DNA from: Neorhizobium huautlense
GTDB taxonomy: Bacteria; Pseudomonadota; Alphaproteobacteria; Rhizobiales; Rhizobiaceae
Direction of reading: 5' to 3'
NCBI RefSeq assembly: GCF_002968575.1
Contig: NZ_PVBM01000020.1
Coordinates: 1-64,000, forward strand
DNA: 64,000 nt
A model generated the notes under the pieces. The model saw nothing but the letters and a program-made list of their open reading frames with translations, was not told where the DNA came from and did not search any database. Below, piece after piece: positions 47,210 through 55,733 of this stretch. Position numbers and translations under genes: made by a program. Positions within the stretch are counted from its first letter, which is position 1; each line of letters starts with the position of its first letter.

Positions 47210-49003
47210 TCAGACGAGCTGGCGGCCCTTCGCATCGATCGCATTGGCAACCGCTTCGTCACTTGCTTCGTCCGGCAGCAGCATCTCGTTATGCGCCTTG
47301 CCCGAGGGAATCATCGGGAAGCAGTTGGCGAGATTGGCAACGCGGCAGTCGAAGATGACCGGCTTCTTGACCGCTACCATCTCCTCGATCTTACCGTCCA
47401 GTTCCTTCGGATCGTCGCAGTACATGCCAACGGCGCCGTAGGCTTCAGCAAGCTTCACGAAGTCCGGCATCGCTTCCGTATAGGAGTTTGACAGGCGGTT
47501 GCCATGCAGCAGCTGCTGCCACTGGCGCACCATGCCCATATACTGGTTGTTCAGGATGAAGATCTTGACCGGCAGATTGTACTGGATCGCCGTCGACATT
47601 TCCTGGATGCACATCTGGATCGACGCGTCGCCGGCAACGTCGATGACGAGTGCATCCGGATGGGCGACCTGAACGCCGATTGCGGCCGGGAAGCCGTAGC
47701 CCATAGTGCCGAGGCCGCCGGAGGTCATCCAGCGATTGGGTTCCTCGAAGTCGATGAACTGCGCCGCCCACATCTGATGCTGGCCGACCTCGGTGGTGAT
47801 GTAGGTATTGCGGCCTTTCGTCAATTCATGGAGCCGCTGCAGCGCATATTGCGGCATGATGACATCGTTGGAGTTCTTATAGGAGAAGGACTTGCGGGCC
47901 CGCCAGCGGGCGATCTCCTGCCACCATTCTTCCGTCTGCGCTTTCGCCGGCTTCTTTGGCAGAGCCCGCCACAACCGAACCATGTCCTCCAGGACGCTGC
48001 CGACATCGCCGAGGACCGGGATATCGACGTGAACATTCTTGTTGATCGAGGACGGATCGATGTCGATGTGAACCTTGCGCGAGTTCGGCGAGAATGCGTT
48101 GAGGCGGCCGGTGATGCGATCGTCGAAACGGGCGCCGATGCAGACCATCACGTCGCAATCGTGCATCGCCATGTTGGCCTCGTAGGAGCCATGCATGCCG
48201 AGCATACCGAGCCAGTTCGTGCCGGACGCAGGATAGGCGCCCAGTCCCATCAGCGTGGAGGTGATCGGGAAACCGGTGAGCTCGACCAGTTCGCGCAGCA
48301 GGCGCGAGGCCTCCGGTCCGGAGTTGATGACGCCGCCGCCGGTATAGAGGATCGGGCGGCGCGCCGTGGCCATCAGATCGATCGCGGCCTGGATGGCCTT
48401 CAGATCGCCCTGCGTCCTCGGCTGATAGCTGATATTTGCAGCAATTTCGGGTTTCGGCGTATAGGTGCCCGTCGCGAACTGGATGTCTTTCGGGATATCG
48501 ACGACGACCGGACCCGGACGGCCGGTCTGGGCGATCCGGAAGGCTTCGTGGATGATGCCGGCGAGTTCGTTGACATCCTTGACCAGCCAGTTGTGCTTGG
48601 TGCAGGGGCGCGTAATGCCGACCGTATCGCATTCCTGGAAAGCATCCGAACCGATGAGCGTGGTCGGTACCTGGCCGGTCAAGCAGACCAGCGGCACAGA
48701 ATCCATCAATGCGTCCTGAAGCGGCGTGACTGCATTCGTCGCACCCGGGCCCGACGTCACCAGCATGACGCCGACCTTGCCGGTGGAGCGGGCGTAACCT
48801 TCAGCCGCGTGGCCGGCGCCCTGCTCGTGACGCACGAGAATGTGCTGAACCTCCTCCTGCTGAAAGATCTCGTCATAGATCGGTAGAACGGCACCGCCGG
48901 GATATCCGAAAATGTGCTCGACGCCGTTGTCCTTCAGCGCTCTCAGAACGATCTCTGCGCCAGTCATCCGGTTATCTGGCATCTGGTTATTGCTGTCCGT
49001 CAT
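47210..49003 (-). CDS. ilvB: Acetolactate synthase large (catalytic) subunit
   Basis: Thiamine-diphosphate enzyme that condenses two pyruvates, or pyruvate with 2-oxobutyrate, in the first common step to valine, leucine and isoleucine. The 597 residues show the glutamate region (GYPGGAVLPIYDE near 35-47), the PYR domain (HEQGAGHAAEGYARSTGKVG), the FAD-like middle domain and the ThDP site GDASIQMCIQEMSTAIQYNLPVKIFILNNQYMGMVRQWQ. It leads the ilvB-ilvH operon and is preceded by a leader peptide and attenuator at 49066-49180. The start follows a 62-base leader after the terminator hairpin. Confidence 0.98.
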   Translation of the reverse strand: MTDSNNQMPDNRMTGAEIVLRALKDNGVEHIFGYPGGAVLPIYDEIFQQEEVQHILVRHEQGAGHAAEGYARSTGKVGVMLVTSGPGATNAVTPLQDALMDSVPLVCLTGQVPTTLIGSDAFQECDTVGITRPCTKHNWLVKDVNELAGIIHEAFRIAQTGRPGPVVVDIPKDIQFATGTYTPKPEIAANISYQPRTQGDLKAIQAAIDLMATARRPILYTGGGVINSGPEASRLLRELVELTGFPITSTLMGLGAYPASGTNWLGMLGMHGSYEANMAMHDCDVMVCIGARFDDRITGRLNAFSPNSRKVHIDIDPSSINKNVHVDIPVLGDVGSVLEDMVRLWRALPKKPAKAQTEEWWQEIARWRARKSFSYKNSNDVIMPQYALQRLHELTKGRNTYITTEVGQHQMWAAQFIDFEEPNRWMTSGGLGTMGYGFPAAIGVQVAHPDALVIDVAGDASIQMCIQEMSTAIQYNLPVKIFILNNQYMGMVRQWQQLLHGNRLSNSYTEAMPDFVKLAEAYGAVGMYCDDPKELDGKIEEMVAVKKPVIFDCRVANLANCFPMIPSGKAHNEMLLPDEASDEAVANAIDAKGRQLV

Positions 49004-49037
49004 TGTCTTGGTCCATTCGCTGCTGGATTTTTACCGG

Positions 49038-49053
49038 CGGCTCCTCCGAGCCG
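49038..49053 (-). promoter_or_regulatory. Hairpin between the ilv attenuator and ilvB
   Basis: CGGCTC-CTCC-GAGCCG forms a 6-bp GC-rich hairpin in the ilvB leader, between the attenuator terminator and the start codon. It has no U-run and lies 34 bases before ilvB. Since its sequence GGAGCC could also pair with the 5' arm of the terminator, it may take part in alternative folding. That is inference. Confidence 0.4.
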
Positions 49054-49065
49054 GATTGAAGGCAC

Positions 49066-49089
49066 AAAAAAAGGCCCCTTGAGGAGCCT
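49066..49089 (-). terminator. Attenuator terminator upstream of ilvB
   Basis: In the minus-strand transcript, AGGCTCC-TCAA-GGGGCCT (one G-U pair in a 7-bp stem) is followed directly by a run of U (49066-49071). It lies between the leader peptide and ilvB, 62 bases before the start, so it is an intrinsic terminator inside an operon leader: the mark of transcription attenuation. Confidence 0.85.
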
Positions 49090-49096
49090 GTCTTTC

Positions 49097-49146
49097 CGCG
49101 CATGGGTGGCTGTCGCCGGATGGTTACACCATCCTGCCCATGCGCG
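49097..49146 (-). promoter_or_regulatory. Pause/antiterminator hairpins overlapping the ilv leader peptide stop
   Basis: A perfect 10-bp inverted repeat (CCCATGCGCG and CGCGCATGGG, 49097-49106 and 49137-49146) encloses a 6-bp hairpin (GGATGG, 49118-49123, with CCATCC, 49129-49134). The leader stop codon lies in the inner loop, so a ribosome's position decides which hairpin can form, as attenuation requires. I could not derive the exact exclusive pairing with the terminator arm by eye. Confidence 0.65.
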
Positions 49147-49180
49147 TTCCCACCACAATAAGAGCGATCGATATTTTCAT
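49124..49180 (-). CDS. Branched-chain amino acid leader peptide of the ilvBH operon
   Basis: An 18-codon open frame translating MKISIALIVVGTRMGRMV. Six of residues 3-10 are Ile, Leu or Val (codons ATA, ATC, CTT, ATT, GTG, GTG), the control codons expected of a leader that senses charged Ile-, Leu- and Val-tRNA. It ends in TAA inside a hairpin loop, 34 bases before the attenuator terminator. No ribosome site precedes the ATG. The predicted -10 element lies only eight bases upstream, so the message probably starts at or within two bases of the AUG. That leaderless arrangement is known for the trpL peptide of Sinorhizobium meliloti. Confidence 0.82.
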   Translation of the reverse strand: MKISIALIVVGTRMGRMV

Positions 49181-49188
49181 GGCGCGAA

Positions 49189-49217
49189 GTGTTAGCCAGA
49201 TAAATTGCATTCGTCAA
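49189..49217 (-). promoter_or_regulatory. Promoter of the ilv leader transcript
   Basis: On the minus strand TTGACG (49217-49212) and TAACAC (49194-49189) are spaced 17 bases, a good sigma-70 pattern. The spacing to the leader peptide ATG at 49180 puts the transcription start at about 49182-49180. In the gap beyond, up to 49397, I see only the AT-rich and G-rich leader of the divergent ATPase gene. Confidence 0.65.
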
Positions 49218-49397
49218 CGCCACCTTGCACCAAAAAAAGCCATCCGCCTGATTTTGCTGCCCGTTACGCATTCGAGGCGACATCCCCCTATACCAGTTGT
49301 TAAGCCGGGACACCTATATTCGACATGTTGGAGGGTTACGACCCGGCCGACGGATGAGCCATGACCCGACCTCCACCCCAATGATAGGGGGTTACGT

Positions 49398-51491
49398 TTG
49401 CCGAACAATGATCCCCTCCGTTCCTCCTCTGCGGGAGAGCAGGATCGCCGCGATCTCCATAAACCGGGCAATCGCTTGCTCGGCCGTGTGGTCGCGTGCA
49501 ACGGCGCTCATGCCACCATTTCAGCGATCGCCGAAGGTGGTGAGACCGACCTCACTGAGCTCTGGTCAGTGGGCCGGCTGATCTCGATCAGCGTTGGCGA
49601 AAACCGCGTCGTGGCATTGGCCTATGCCATGGAAACTGGCAGTCGTGGCTGGCGCGAGGGGGAAGACACAGGGTTCCAGATCGAAGCCGAACTGCTGGGC
49701 GAAGTCCGCAAGGGACCGAACGGCCGGGATGAGTTCTCCCGCGGCATCTCCCGTTATCCCTATCTCGGCGCCGTAGCGCACCGCATCCGGGCTGCCGATC
49801 TCCTGCGCATCTACGATACCGGCAAGGACGACACCTGCGCGATCGGCAAGCTCACGCAGGACGAGAACATCGACGCTGCAATCCACATCCCCTCGATGTT
49901 GTCGAAACACTTCGCTATTGTCGGCTCCACCGGGGTGGGCAAGTCGACGGCAGTCTCGCTGCTTCTCCACAAGGCGATCGAGGTGGACCCGAAGCTGCGC
50001 GTCCTGATTCTCGATCCGCACAACGAATTCGCCTCTGCCTTTCCCGAGCACGCCGTCGTCATCGACACGGATACGCTCGACCTGCCCTTCTGGCTGATGC
50101 GGCTTGAAGAGTTTTCCGAAGTGGTCTTCCGTGGCCGCCCCGCCGTGCCTGAAGAGCTCGACATCCTCCGCGACCTCATTCCGGACGCCAAGCGGGCCTT
50201 TCGCGGAAGCGATTCGTCGCTGATGCGGCGCACGACCGAAAAAAGCTCCGTGACCGCCGATACCCCCGTGCCTTACCGCATGGCGGATCTTCTGGCGCTG
50301 ATAGACGAACGCATAGGACGCCTGGAAGGCCGGAACGAGAAGCCGTACCTGCGTTCACTGAAGATGCGCGTCATGTCGGCCATCAACGACCCGCGCTACC
50401 ACTTCATGTTCTCCAACAATACGATCCATGACACGATCATGGAGACGATCGCGCATATCTTCCGCATTCCAGGCGGGGATAAGCCAATCTCCACCTTCCA
50501 GCTTGCGGGCATCCCCTCGGAAGTGGTCAATTCCGTCGCCTCGATTCTGTGCCGCATGGCGTTCGAACTGGCGCTCTGGAGCAACGGCGCCATTCATATG
50601 CTGGTCGTCTGCGAGGAAGCGCACCGCTACGTGCCAGCCGATCGCGAGCTCGGTTTCTTCCCGACGCGCCAGGCTATTTCCCGCATTGCCAAGGAAGGCC
50701 GAAAATACGGGGTCTCGCTCGGGATCATCACCCAGCGCCCCGGCGAACTGGATCAGACGATCCTGTCGCAGTGCTCGACCCTCTTCGCCATGCGCCTTTC
50801 CAACGACCGGGACCAGGAAATTATCAAGTCGGCCATTCCCAACTCGTCGATTTCGACCACCAGCTTCCTTTCCTCGATCGGAAACGGCGAGGCGATCGCC
50901 TTCGGTGAGGCCATAGCCGTGCCGATGCGCATGAAGTTCGCGCGTGTCGAGGAAAGATATCTGCCGAAGGCCAATGGCGTTGCCGACAAGGGCTGCGAAG
51001 ACACACCTGATACGGTCGATCTGCGCGCCGTGGTCGCGCGCCTGCGGTCCGTCACCGGACCTGATATCGCTGCGTTTCAGCAGAGCTACGCTGCCGCCAA
51101 CCCTGCATTCGGCGACAACACACCGGCGCCCGACGACGAAACGGATACCGACTTCCCGCCGGCAGATGAAGCCGAACTGGAACGATGGGCGCAGGAAATC
51201 CGGACCAACGGCCACGTCGTGATAAACCGCACGACGCCTCTCGACGACCCGCAGCCCGAACCCTACAGGCCGGACATGCTGCCGCGCCCGACTTTGTCGG
51301 AGCCGCCGATGCCGCGCCCGGATCGTTTCGCCGATCTGCGCCGTGAACGCGGTGGCGAGCCTTCGCAGCCGATATTTCAACGCCCACCCGCATCTCAAAA
51401 CCCGCGTCCAAATCCGCTTCTCCGACGCGAAGGATCGCTCCGCGAGAGTTTGCTGAAGAAACCGCTCAGCAGCCTCTACGATAAAGACTAA
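49398..51491 (+). CDS. HerA-like DUF87 ATPase
   Basis: A 697-residue P-loop ATPase of the HerA/FtsK superfamily, presumably a hexameric DNA-translocating motor. An N-terminal HAS-barrel-like domain (residues about 25-150) precedes Walker A GSTGVGKST (176-184) and Walker B with paired glutamates (VVCEEAHRY, E406-E407), then an arginine-finger region around GLIITQRPGELDQ. The last 130 residues are Pro/Asp-rich and look disordered. The start is a TTG with GGGGG six bases upstream, and no ATG occurs for 75 codons. The NurA nuclease that partners archaeal HerA is absent nearby. Function in this group is not established. Confidence 0.85.
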   Translation: MPNNDPLRSSSAGEQDRRDLHKPGNRLLGRVVACNGAHATISAIAEGGETDLTELWSVGRLISISVGENRVVALAYAMETGSRGWREGEDTGFQIEAELLGEVRKGPNGRDEFSRGISRYPYLGAVAHRIRAADLLRIYDTGKDDTCAIGKLTQDENIDAAIHIPSMLSKHFAIVGSTGVGKSTAVSLLLHKAIEVDPKLRVLILDPHNEFASAFPEHAVVIDTDTLDLPFWLMRLEEFSEVVFRGRPAVPEELDILRDLIPDAKRAFRGSDSSLMRRTTEKSSVTADTPVPYRMADLLALIDERIGRLEGRNEKPYLRSLKMRVMSAINDPRYHFMFSNNTIHDTIMETIAHIFRIPGGDKPISTFQLAGIPSEVVNSVASILCRMAFELALWSNGAIHMLVVCEEAHRYVPADRELGFFPTRQAISRIAKEGRKYGVSLGIITQRPGELDQTILSQCSTLFAMRLSNDRDQEIIKSAIPNSSISTTSFLSSIGNGEAIAFGEAIAVPMRMKFARVEERYLPKANGVADKGCEDTPDTVDLRAVVARLRSVTGPDIAAFQQSYAAANPAFGDNTPAPDDETDTDFPPADEAELERWAQEIRTNGHVVINRTTPLDDPQPEPYRPDMLPRPTLSEPPMPRPDRFADLRRERGGEPSQPIFQRPPASQNPRPNPLLRREGSLRESLLKKPLSSLYDKD

Positions 51492-52382
51492 TCATACGAT
51501 CCTCTCCCAGCTTTCGTCCATCTGGTTGCGGAACCAGGTCATCTGCCGCTTGGCATACTGGCGCGTCAAAGCAGAGCCGCGCTCTATAACCTCCTCCCGG
51601 CTCATCCGGCCTTCGAGCATCTCCGCGATCTGTGCCACGCCGATCGCCTTCATGACCGGCGCGTCAGGAGCGGGATGGAGCGCCATCAGCGCCCTCACCT
51701 CATCGACGGCGCCGCTGTCGAGCATCTTCTCGAAGCGTCTGTCGATCCTTTCATGGAGGATGTTGCGGTCCGGCAGGACCACGAGCTTTTTCGCCCGTGC
51801 AGGGTCGATCACCTTCGGCCCCTGTTTTCCCTGCAACTTTGAAATGGACCGCCCCGTTTCTTCCAGCACTTCCAAGGCCCGGACGATCCGCTGGCCATCT
51901 CTCGGCTTAAGACTTTCGGCAACCGCCGGGTCGCGGCGCGACAGTTCCGTATAGAGGGCTTCCGGTCCCTCCTCCTTCAACCGCAGCCGCAGCCGGCAAC
52001 GGAGATCCTGGGAAATTTCCGGCATATCGGAGAGGCCACCCGTCAGCGCTTTGAAATAAAGCCCGGTGCCGCCCACGAAAACCGGCAGGCGCCCTCCGGC
52101 TCTCAATTCTGGCAGAAGCGCCGTCACGTCGCGCAACCACGCCCCCGTCGAATAGGTGCTTGTCGCCGGCACGTGCCCGTAAAGCAGATGCGGCACTCCC
52201 TCCATCTCCTCTTCCGAAGGCCGGGCGGTCAGGACCCTTAGAGTATCGTAGACCTGCATGCTGTCGGCATTGACGACGACACCATTCGCCTCTCGCGCCA
52301 GCCGAAGAGCAAGGGCCGACTTGCCGCTTGCCGTCGGCCCGGTTATCAGGATCGCGTCCAAATCATCCATAAGGTCGGTCAT
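51492..52382 (-). CDS. miaA: tRNA dimethylallyltransferase
   Basis: Adds a dimethylallyl group to A37 next to the anticodon of tRNAs reading U-starting codons. The 296 residues start near MTDLMDDLDAILITGPTASGKS, the P-loop being GPTASGKS (15-22). They contain NADSMQVYDTLRVLTARP (37-54), VGGTGLYFKALTGGLSDMP and the C-terminal QYAKRQMTWFRNQM. The ATG at 52382 directly abuts the ATG of divergent serB within one CATATG. Another ATG four codons on (52370) is possible. Either way the promoter must lie inside serB. Confidence 0.96.
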   Translation of the reverse strand: MTDLMDDLDAILITGPTASGKSALALRLAREANGVVVNADSMQVYDTLRVLTARPSEEEMEGVPHLLYGHVPATSTYSTGAWLRDVTALLPELRAGGRLPVFVGGTGLYFKALTGGLSDMPEISQDLRCRLRLRLKEEGPEALYTELSRRDPAVAESLKPRDGQRIVRALEVLEETGRSISKLQGKQGPKVIDPARAKKLVVLPDRNILHERIDRRFEKMLDSGAVDEVRALMALHPAPDAPVMKAIGVAQIAEMLEGRMSREEVIERGSALTRQYAKRQMTWFRNQMDESWERIV

Positions 52383-53273
52383 ATGGCTTTCGTTGCCACG
52401 CTCATTGCCCATCCGTCAAACCCTGTTCTCACATCGAAGCTCGGAGAGCAGGCGGCCGAGGCGGCGAAAGCCTCCGGTCTCTACTGGCTGGCGGATGGCG
52501 TCGCCTGCGATATCGCGCTTCGTGACGATGCCGACCCGCGGGCCGCCGAGGCAAATCTGCGCGCCGTGATTGCCGGCGCGCCCATCGATGTCGTCGTGCA
52601 GGAGGCCGAGACCCGGCGGAAGAAATTCCTGATCGCCGACATGGATTCCACGATGATCGGGCAGGAATGCATCGACGAGCTCGCCGATGTGGTCGGCTTG
52701 AAGGACAAGGTCTCTGCGATCACTGCTCGGGCCATGAACGGCGAAATCGCCTTCGAGCCGGCATTGCGGGAGCGCGTGGCGCTTTTGAAGGGCCTGCCGA
52801 TCACCGTGGTGGACGACGTGATCGCACAACGCATCACCCTCACATCCGGCGGCCCGCAGCTGATCGCCACGATGAAAGCCAAAGGGTTCTATACGGCGCT
52901 GGTTTCCGGCGGATTCACCGTCTTCACAAGCCGCATCGCGGAAACATTGGGTTTCGACGAAAATCAGGCGAATATCCTCATTGAAAGAGACGGCATTCTC
53001 ACTGGCGAAGTCGCCGAACCCATTCTCGGCAAGCAGGCCAAGGTCGATGCGCTTCTGGCGATCAGCGAGAAACTCGGCATATCGCCGGACGAAGCCCTCG
53101 CGGTCGGTGACGGCGCCAATGACCTCGGCATGCTCGGCATCGCCGGCTCGGGCATTGCGCTGCATGCCAAGCCTACCGTTGCGGCCCAGGCGAAGATGCG
53201 GATCGACCATGGCGACCTCACCGCCCTCCTCTATATCCAAGGTTATCGCAAAACGGATTTCGTAACACTGTGA
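52383..53273 (+). CDS. serB: Phosphoserine phosphatase
   Basis: Hydrolyses phosphoserine to serine, the last step of serine synthesis. The 296 residues hold an N-terminal ACT-like part and a HAD phosphatase core: nucleophile Asp86 and Asp88 in ADMDSTMIGQECIDELAD, the Ser of SGGFTVFTS (motif II), Lys in GKQAKVDALL and GDGANDLGML (motif IV). All catalytic residues are present. Start codons of serB and miaA sit back to back, so the serB promoter must be inside miaA. The stop overlaps the GTG start of the next gene (GTGA). Confidence 0.97.
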   Translation: MAFVATLIAHPSNPVLTSKLGEQAAEAAKASGLYWLADGVACDIALRDDADPRAAEANLRAVIAGAPIDVVVQEAETRRKKFLIADMDSTMIGQECIDELADVVGLKDKVSAITARAMNGEIAFEPALRERVALLKGLPITVVDDVIAQRITLTSGGPQLIATMKAKGFYTALVSGGFTVFTSRIAETLGFDENQANILIERDGILTGEVAEPILGKQAKVDALLAISEKLGISPDEALAVGDGANDLGMLGIAGSGIALHAKPTVAAQAKMRIDHGDLTALLYIQGYRKTDFVTL

Positions 53274-53863
53274 AAGAAGCAAAGATCATCCTCGAAACGG
53301 AACGCCTCCGGCTGCGCAGCTGGCTCGACACCGACCGCAATCTGTTTCGCGAGATCAATGCCGATTCCAAGGTTATGGAGTTCTTTCCGTTTCGACGAAC
53401 CCACGAGGAGGCGGATGCGCTTCTCAAACGGCTGAACGCGTCGATCATCGAAACCGGCCTCGGCTTTTATGCGCTGGAACTGAAGGCGACCGGCGAGCCG
53501 ATCGGCTTCTGCGGCCTGTCGCTTGCCAACATGCCGGAGATCTTTCCGGCGGAAACAGTGGAAATCGGCTGGAGGCTTGCCACGCGTTTCTGGGGCAAAG
53601 GCTATATTTCGGAAGCCGCTCGCGCGCTCCTCGATTTCGCCTTCGACAACAAGCATCTGGACGCCGTCGTGTCCTTCGCAGTCGCCGAAAATCACCGGTC
53701 GACCGCGGTCATGAAGCGGCTTGGCTTACACCGTGTCGCAAGCCTCGACTTCGATCACCCACGCGTGCCCGACACCCATCCGCATCTGAAGCGTCACATC
53801 GTCTACGCTGTGACGCTGGACGAGTGGCAACGCCAGAAGCAGCATAGGCGTAGAAACCCGTAG
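53270..53863 (+). CDS. GNAT-family acetyltransferase (RimJ/RimL-like)
   Basis: A 197-residue acetyltransferase of the RimJ/RimL group, starting ILETERLRLRSWLDTD and containing EIGWRLATRFWGKGYISEAARALLDFAF, with the acetyl-CoA loop. AVAENHRSTAVMKRLGLHRV follows. Such enzymes acetylate protein N-termini, tRNA-bound or free amino groups, or antibiotics, and the substrate here is unknown. The GTG start overlaps serB's stop by four bases, so it is probably translated by re-initiation after serB. The C-terminus is unusually basic (WQRQKQHRRRNP). Confidence 0.9.
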   Translation: MKEAKIILETERLRLRSWLDTDRNLFREINADSKVMEFFPFRRTHEEADALLKRLNASIIETGLGFYALELKATGEPIGFCGLSLANMPEIFPAETVEIGWRLATRFWGKGYISEAARALLDFAFDNKHLDAVVSFAVAENHRSTAVMKRLGLHRVASLDFDHPRVPDTHPHLKRHIVYAVTLDEWQRQKQHRRRNP

Positions 53864-53867
53864 CGGG

Positions 53868-55508
53868 CTATTCCAGCGGCAAGGCCACGAAACGGAGGTT
53901 GCCGGCAGAATCTGCGATCATCACATGCGCGTTCCGGCGGCCTTCCGCCTTCAGTGCATTGATCCTCTTGACGACATCGGCGGGGTTCTCAACGAAGTCC
54001 TGCCCCACTTCCACGACAACTTCGCCGACCTTCAGGCCTTTCTGTGCCGCAGGCGAATTGGGTTCGACAGCGGTAATCACCACGCCCTCTACGCTTTCGG
54101 CGATGCTGAAAGCCTTGCGGCGTTCCTCGTCCAGCGCCGCAAGCGTCATCCCGAAGGTCGCCGCAGGTTTTTCAGCTGTCTCGCCGCCCTTCTGATCCCC
54201 CGGCGTGCCGTTGTCGGGTTCGAGGTTCTCGCCCTGTCCCTCGGGCAGACTCGGTTGCTCGGCATCCTCCTCAGGCTCGGCGCTGTCCTCCAGGCGTCCA
54301 AGCGTCACCTTGACGGTCTCTTCCTTTCCGTCCCGCATGATGACGACGTCGACTTCCTTGGCGACGGGGCTTTCGGCCACGATGCGTGGCAGGTCGCGCA
54401 TCTCGTTGACCGGGTGGCCGTCGAAGGTCAGGATCACGTCGCCCGCCTTGATCTCGCCCTTCTGAATCGGTCCGCCGTTGACAACGCCAGAAATCAGCGC
54501 GCCGCGTGCGCGATCGAGACCGAGGCTCGCCGCCACGTCGTCGGTTACCGGCTGGATGCGCACACCGAGCCAGCCGCGGCGCGTTTCGCCGAACTCTATG
54601 AGCTGGTGGACGATATTTTCCGCGAGTTCCGTCGGCACGGCAAAGCCGATGCCGATCGAGCCGCCGGACGGAGAGATGATGGCGGTATTGATGCCGATGA
54701 CCTCGCCGCTCATGTTGAACAACGGGCCGCCCGAATTGCCTTTGTTGATCGCCGCGTCCGTCTGGATGAAATTGTCATAAGGCCCGGCGTTGATGTTGCG
54801 GCCCCGGGCCGAAATGATGCCGAGCGTCACCGAGCCGCCGAGACCGAAGGGATTGCCGATCGCCATGACCCAATCCCCGATGCGCATCTTTCGGGAATCG
54901 CCGAAACGCGCGGCCTTCAATGGTGTCTTCGGCTCGACCTTCAGGACGGACAGATCGGTCTTCGTATCGGTTCCGACCAATCTGGCTTTGAGCTTGCTGC
55001 CGTTCGGGAAGATCACTTCGATGTCGTCGGCGCCTTCGATGACGTGGTTGTTGGTTACCACATAGCCGCTCGGATCGATCACGAAGCCGGAACCGAGCGA
55101 AGAAACCTTCTGGTTGCCGCCCTGGTTGCCCGGGCCGTCGAAGAAATCCTCGAAGAACTCCTGGAAAGGCGAGCCTTCCTGGATTTGCGGCTGCGGGCCT
55201 GCGCCTTGATCCTTGACGCTCTGCGAGGTCGAAATGTTGACCACCGCATCGAGCAGCCCTTCAGCCATATCGGCGATCGACGCCGGTCCTGCCGGGGCCA
55301 TCGGGCTCGGCGGCGGTGGCGGATTGATCGTCGGAGACGCTGTCGGCGGAGCTGGCAGCATCGGGCCGGGCGAATTTCCATTTTGCTCGGGTGCCGGAGG
55401 CGTCGGCGCCTGCGCCTGCGCGACCGCCTGCAGAGGGTTCGCCAATACGGCAAGAGAGGCCGTCAACGTGACGAAGCGCGTGAAGGACGATCGAACCGTC
55501 TGGGCCAT
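53868..55508 (-). CDS. degP: DegP/DegQ-type periplasmic serine protease
   Basis: Periplasmic HtrA-family protease and chaperone for misfolded envelope proteins. After a signal peptide (VTLTASLAVLANPLQAVA) comes a long Pro/Ala-rich linker (residues about 32-75), then the trypsin-like domain: His155 in VVTNNHVIEG, Asp185 in KTDLSVLKV, Ser259 in KGNSGGPLF. Two PDZ domains follow, separated by an acidic linker (SAEPEEDAEQPSLPEGQG). 546 residues, longer than the roughly 450-475 of Escherichia coli members because of the two linkers. It lies downstream of hflK-hflC, the standard alphaproteobacterial group, but with a hairpin between. Confidence 0.95.
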   Translation of the reverse strand: MAQTVRSSFTRFVTLTASLAVLANPLQAVAQAQAPTPPAPEQNGNSPGPMLPAPPTASPTINPPPPPSPMAPAGPASIADMAEGLLDAVVNISTSQSVKDQGAGPQPQIQEGSPFQEFFEDFFDGPGNQGGNQKVSSLGSGFVIDPSGYVVTNNHVIEGADDIEVIFPNGSKLKARLVGTDTKTDLSVLKVEPKTPLKAARFGDSRKMRIGDWVMAIGNPFGLGGSVTLGIISARGRNINAGPYDNFIQTDAAINKGNSGGPLFNMSGEVIGINTAIISPSGGSIGIGFAVPTELAENIVHQLIEFGETRRGWLGVRIQPVTDDVAASLGLDRARGALISGVVNGGPIQKGEIKAGDVILTFDGHPVNEMRDLPRIVAESPVAKEVDVVIMRDGKEETVKVTLGRLEDSAEPEEDAEQPSLPEGQGENLEPDNGTPGDQKGGETAEKPAATFGMTLAALDEERRKAFSIAESVEGVVITAVEPNSPAAQKGLKVGEVVVEVGQDFVENPADVVKRINALKAEGRRNAHVMIADSAGNLRFVALPLE

Positions 55509-55693
55509 CTGGCATCCTCGCTATTGGATTTGCTGCATCGCCCCCGACGAGCGACACTCACCCGGGAAGATCATTGGAGCCTTTGAATCGGGCAGAGTTT
55601 CGACAAAGCATAAGGCGGAATGCATGCCGGGGAAATTACCTTTTCGTGAGCATACTGCGCCCGAGCGGGTGTCGCCTGCCGATCATCTCGAAA

Positions 55694-55724
55694 CATGAGG
55701 GGCAGCTCGCCGCTGCCCCTCATG
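55694..55724. terminator. Inverted repeat (probable terminator) between hflC and degP
   Basis: A perfect 13-bp stem, CATGAGGGGCAGC with its complement (55694-55706 and 55712-55724), and a 5-base loop lie 10 bases beyond the hflC stop. Only a short T-run (TTT) follows in the hflC direction, so it may be a weak terminator or an RNA-stabilising hairpin. Confidence 0.65.
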
Positions 55725-55733
55725 CGCAGGATG

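Noticed and set aside
47504-48886. Plus-strand open frame of 460 codons opposite ilvB
   Set aside because: Antisense shadow of ilvB. The sense strand has every expected motif.
53925-55586. Plus-strand open frame of 553 codons opposite degP
   Set aside because: It mirrors degP and reads as low-complexity Arg/Asp-rich sequence, with no recognisable domain.
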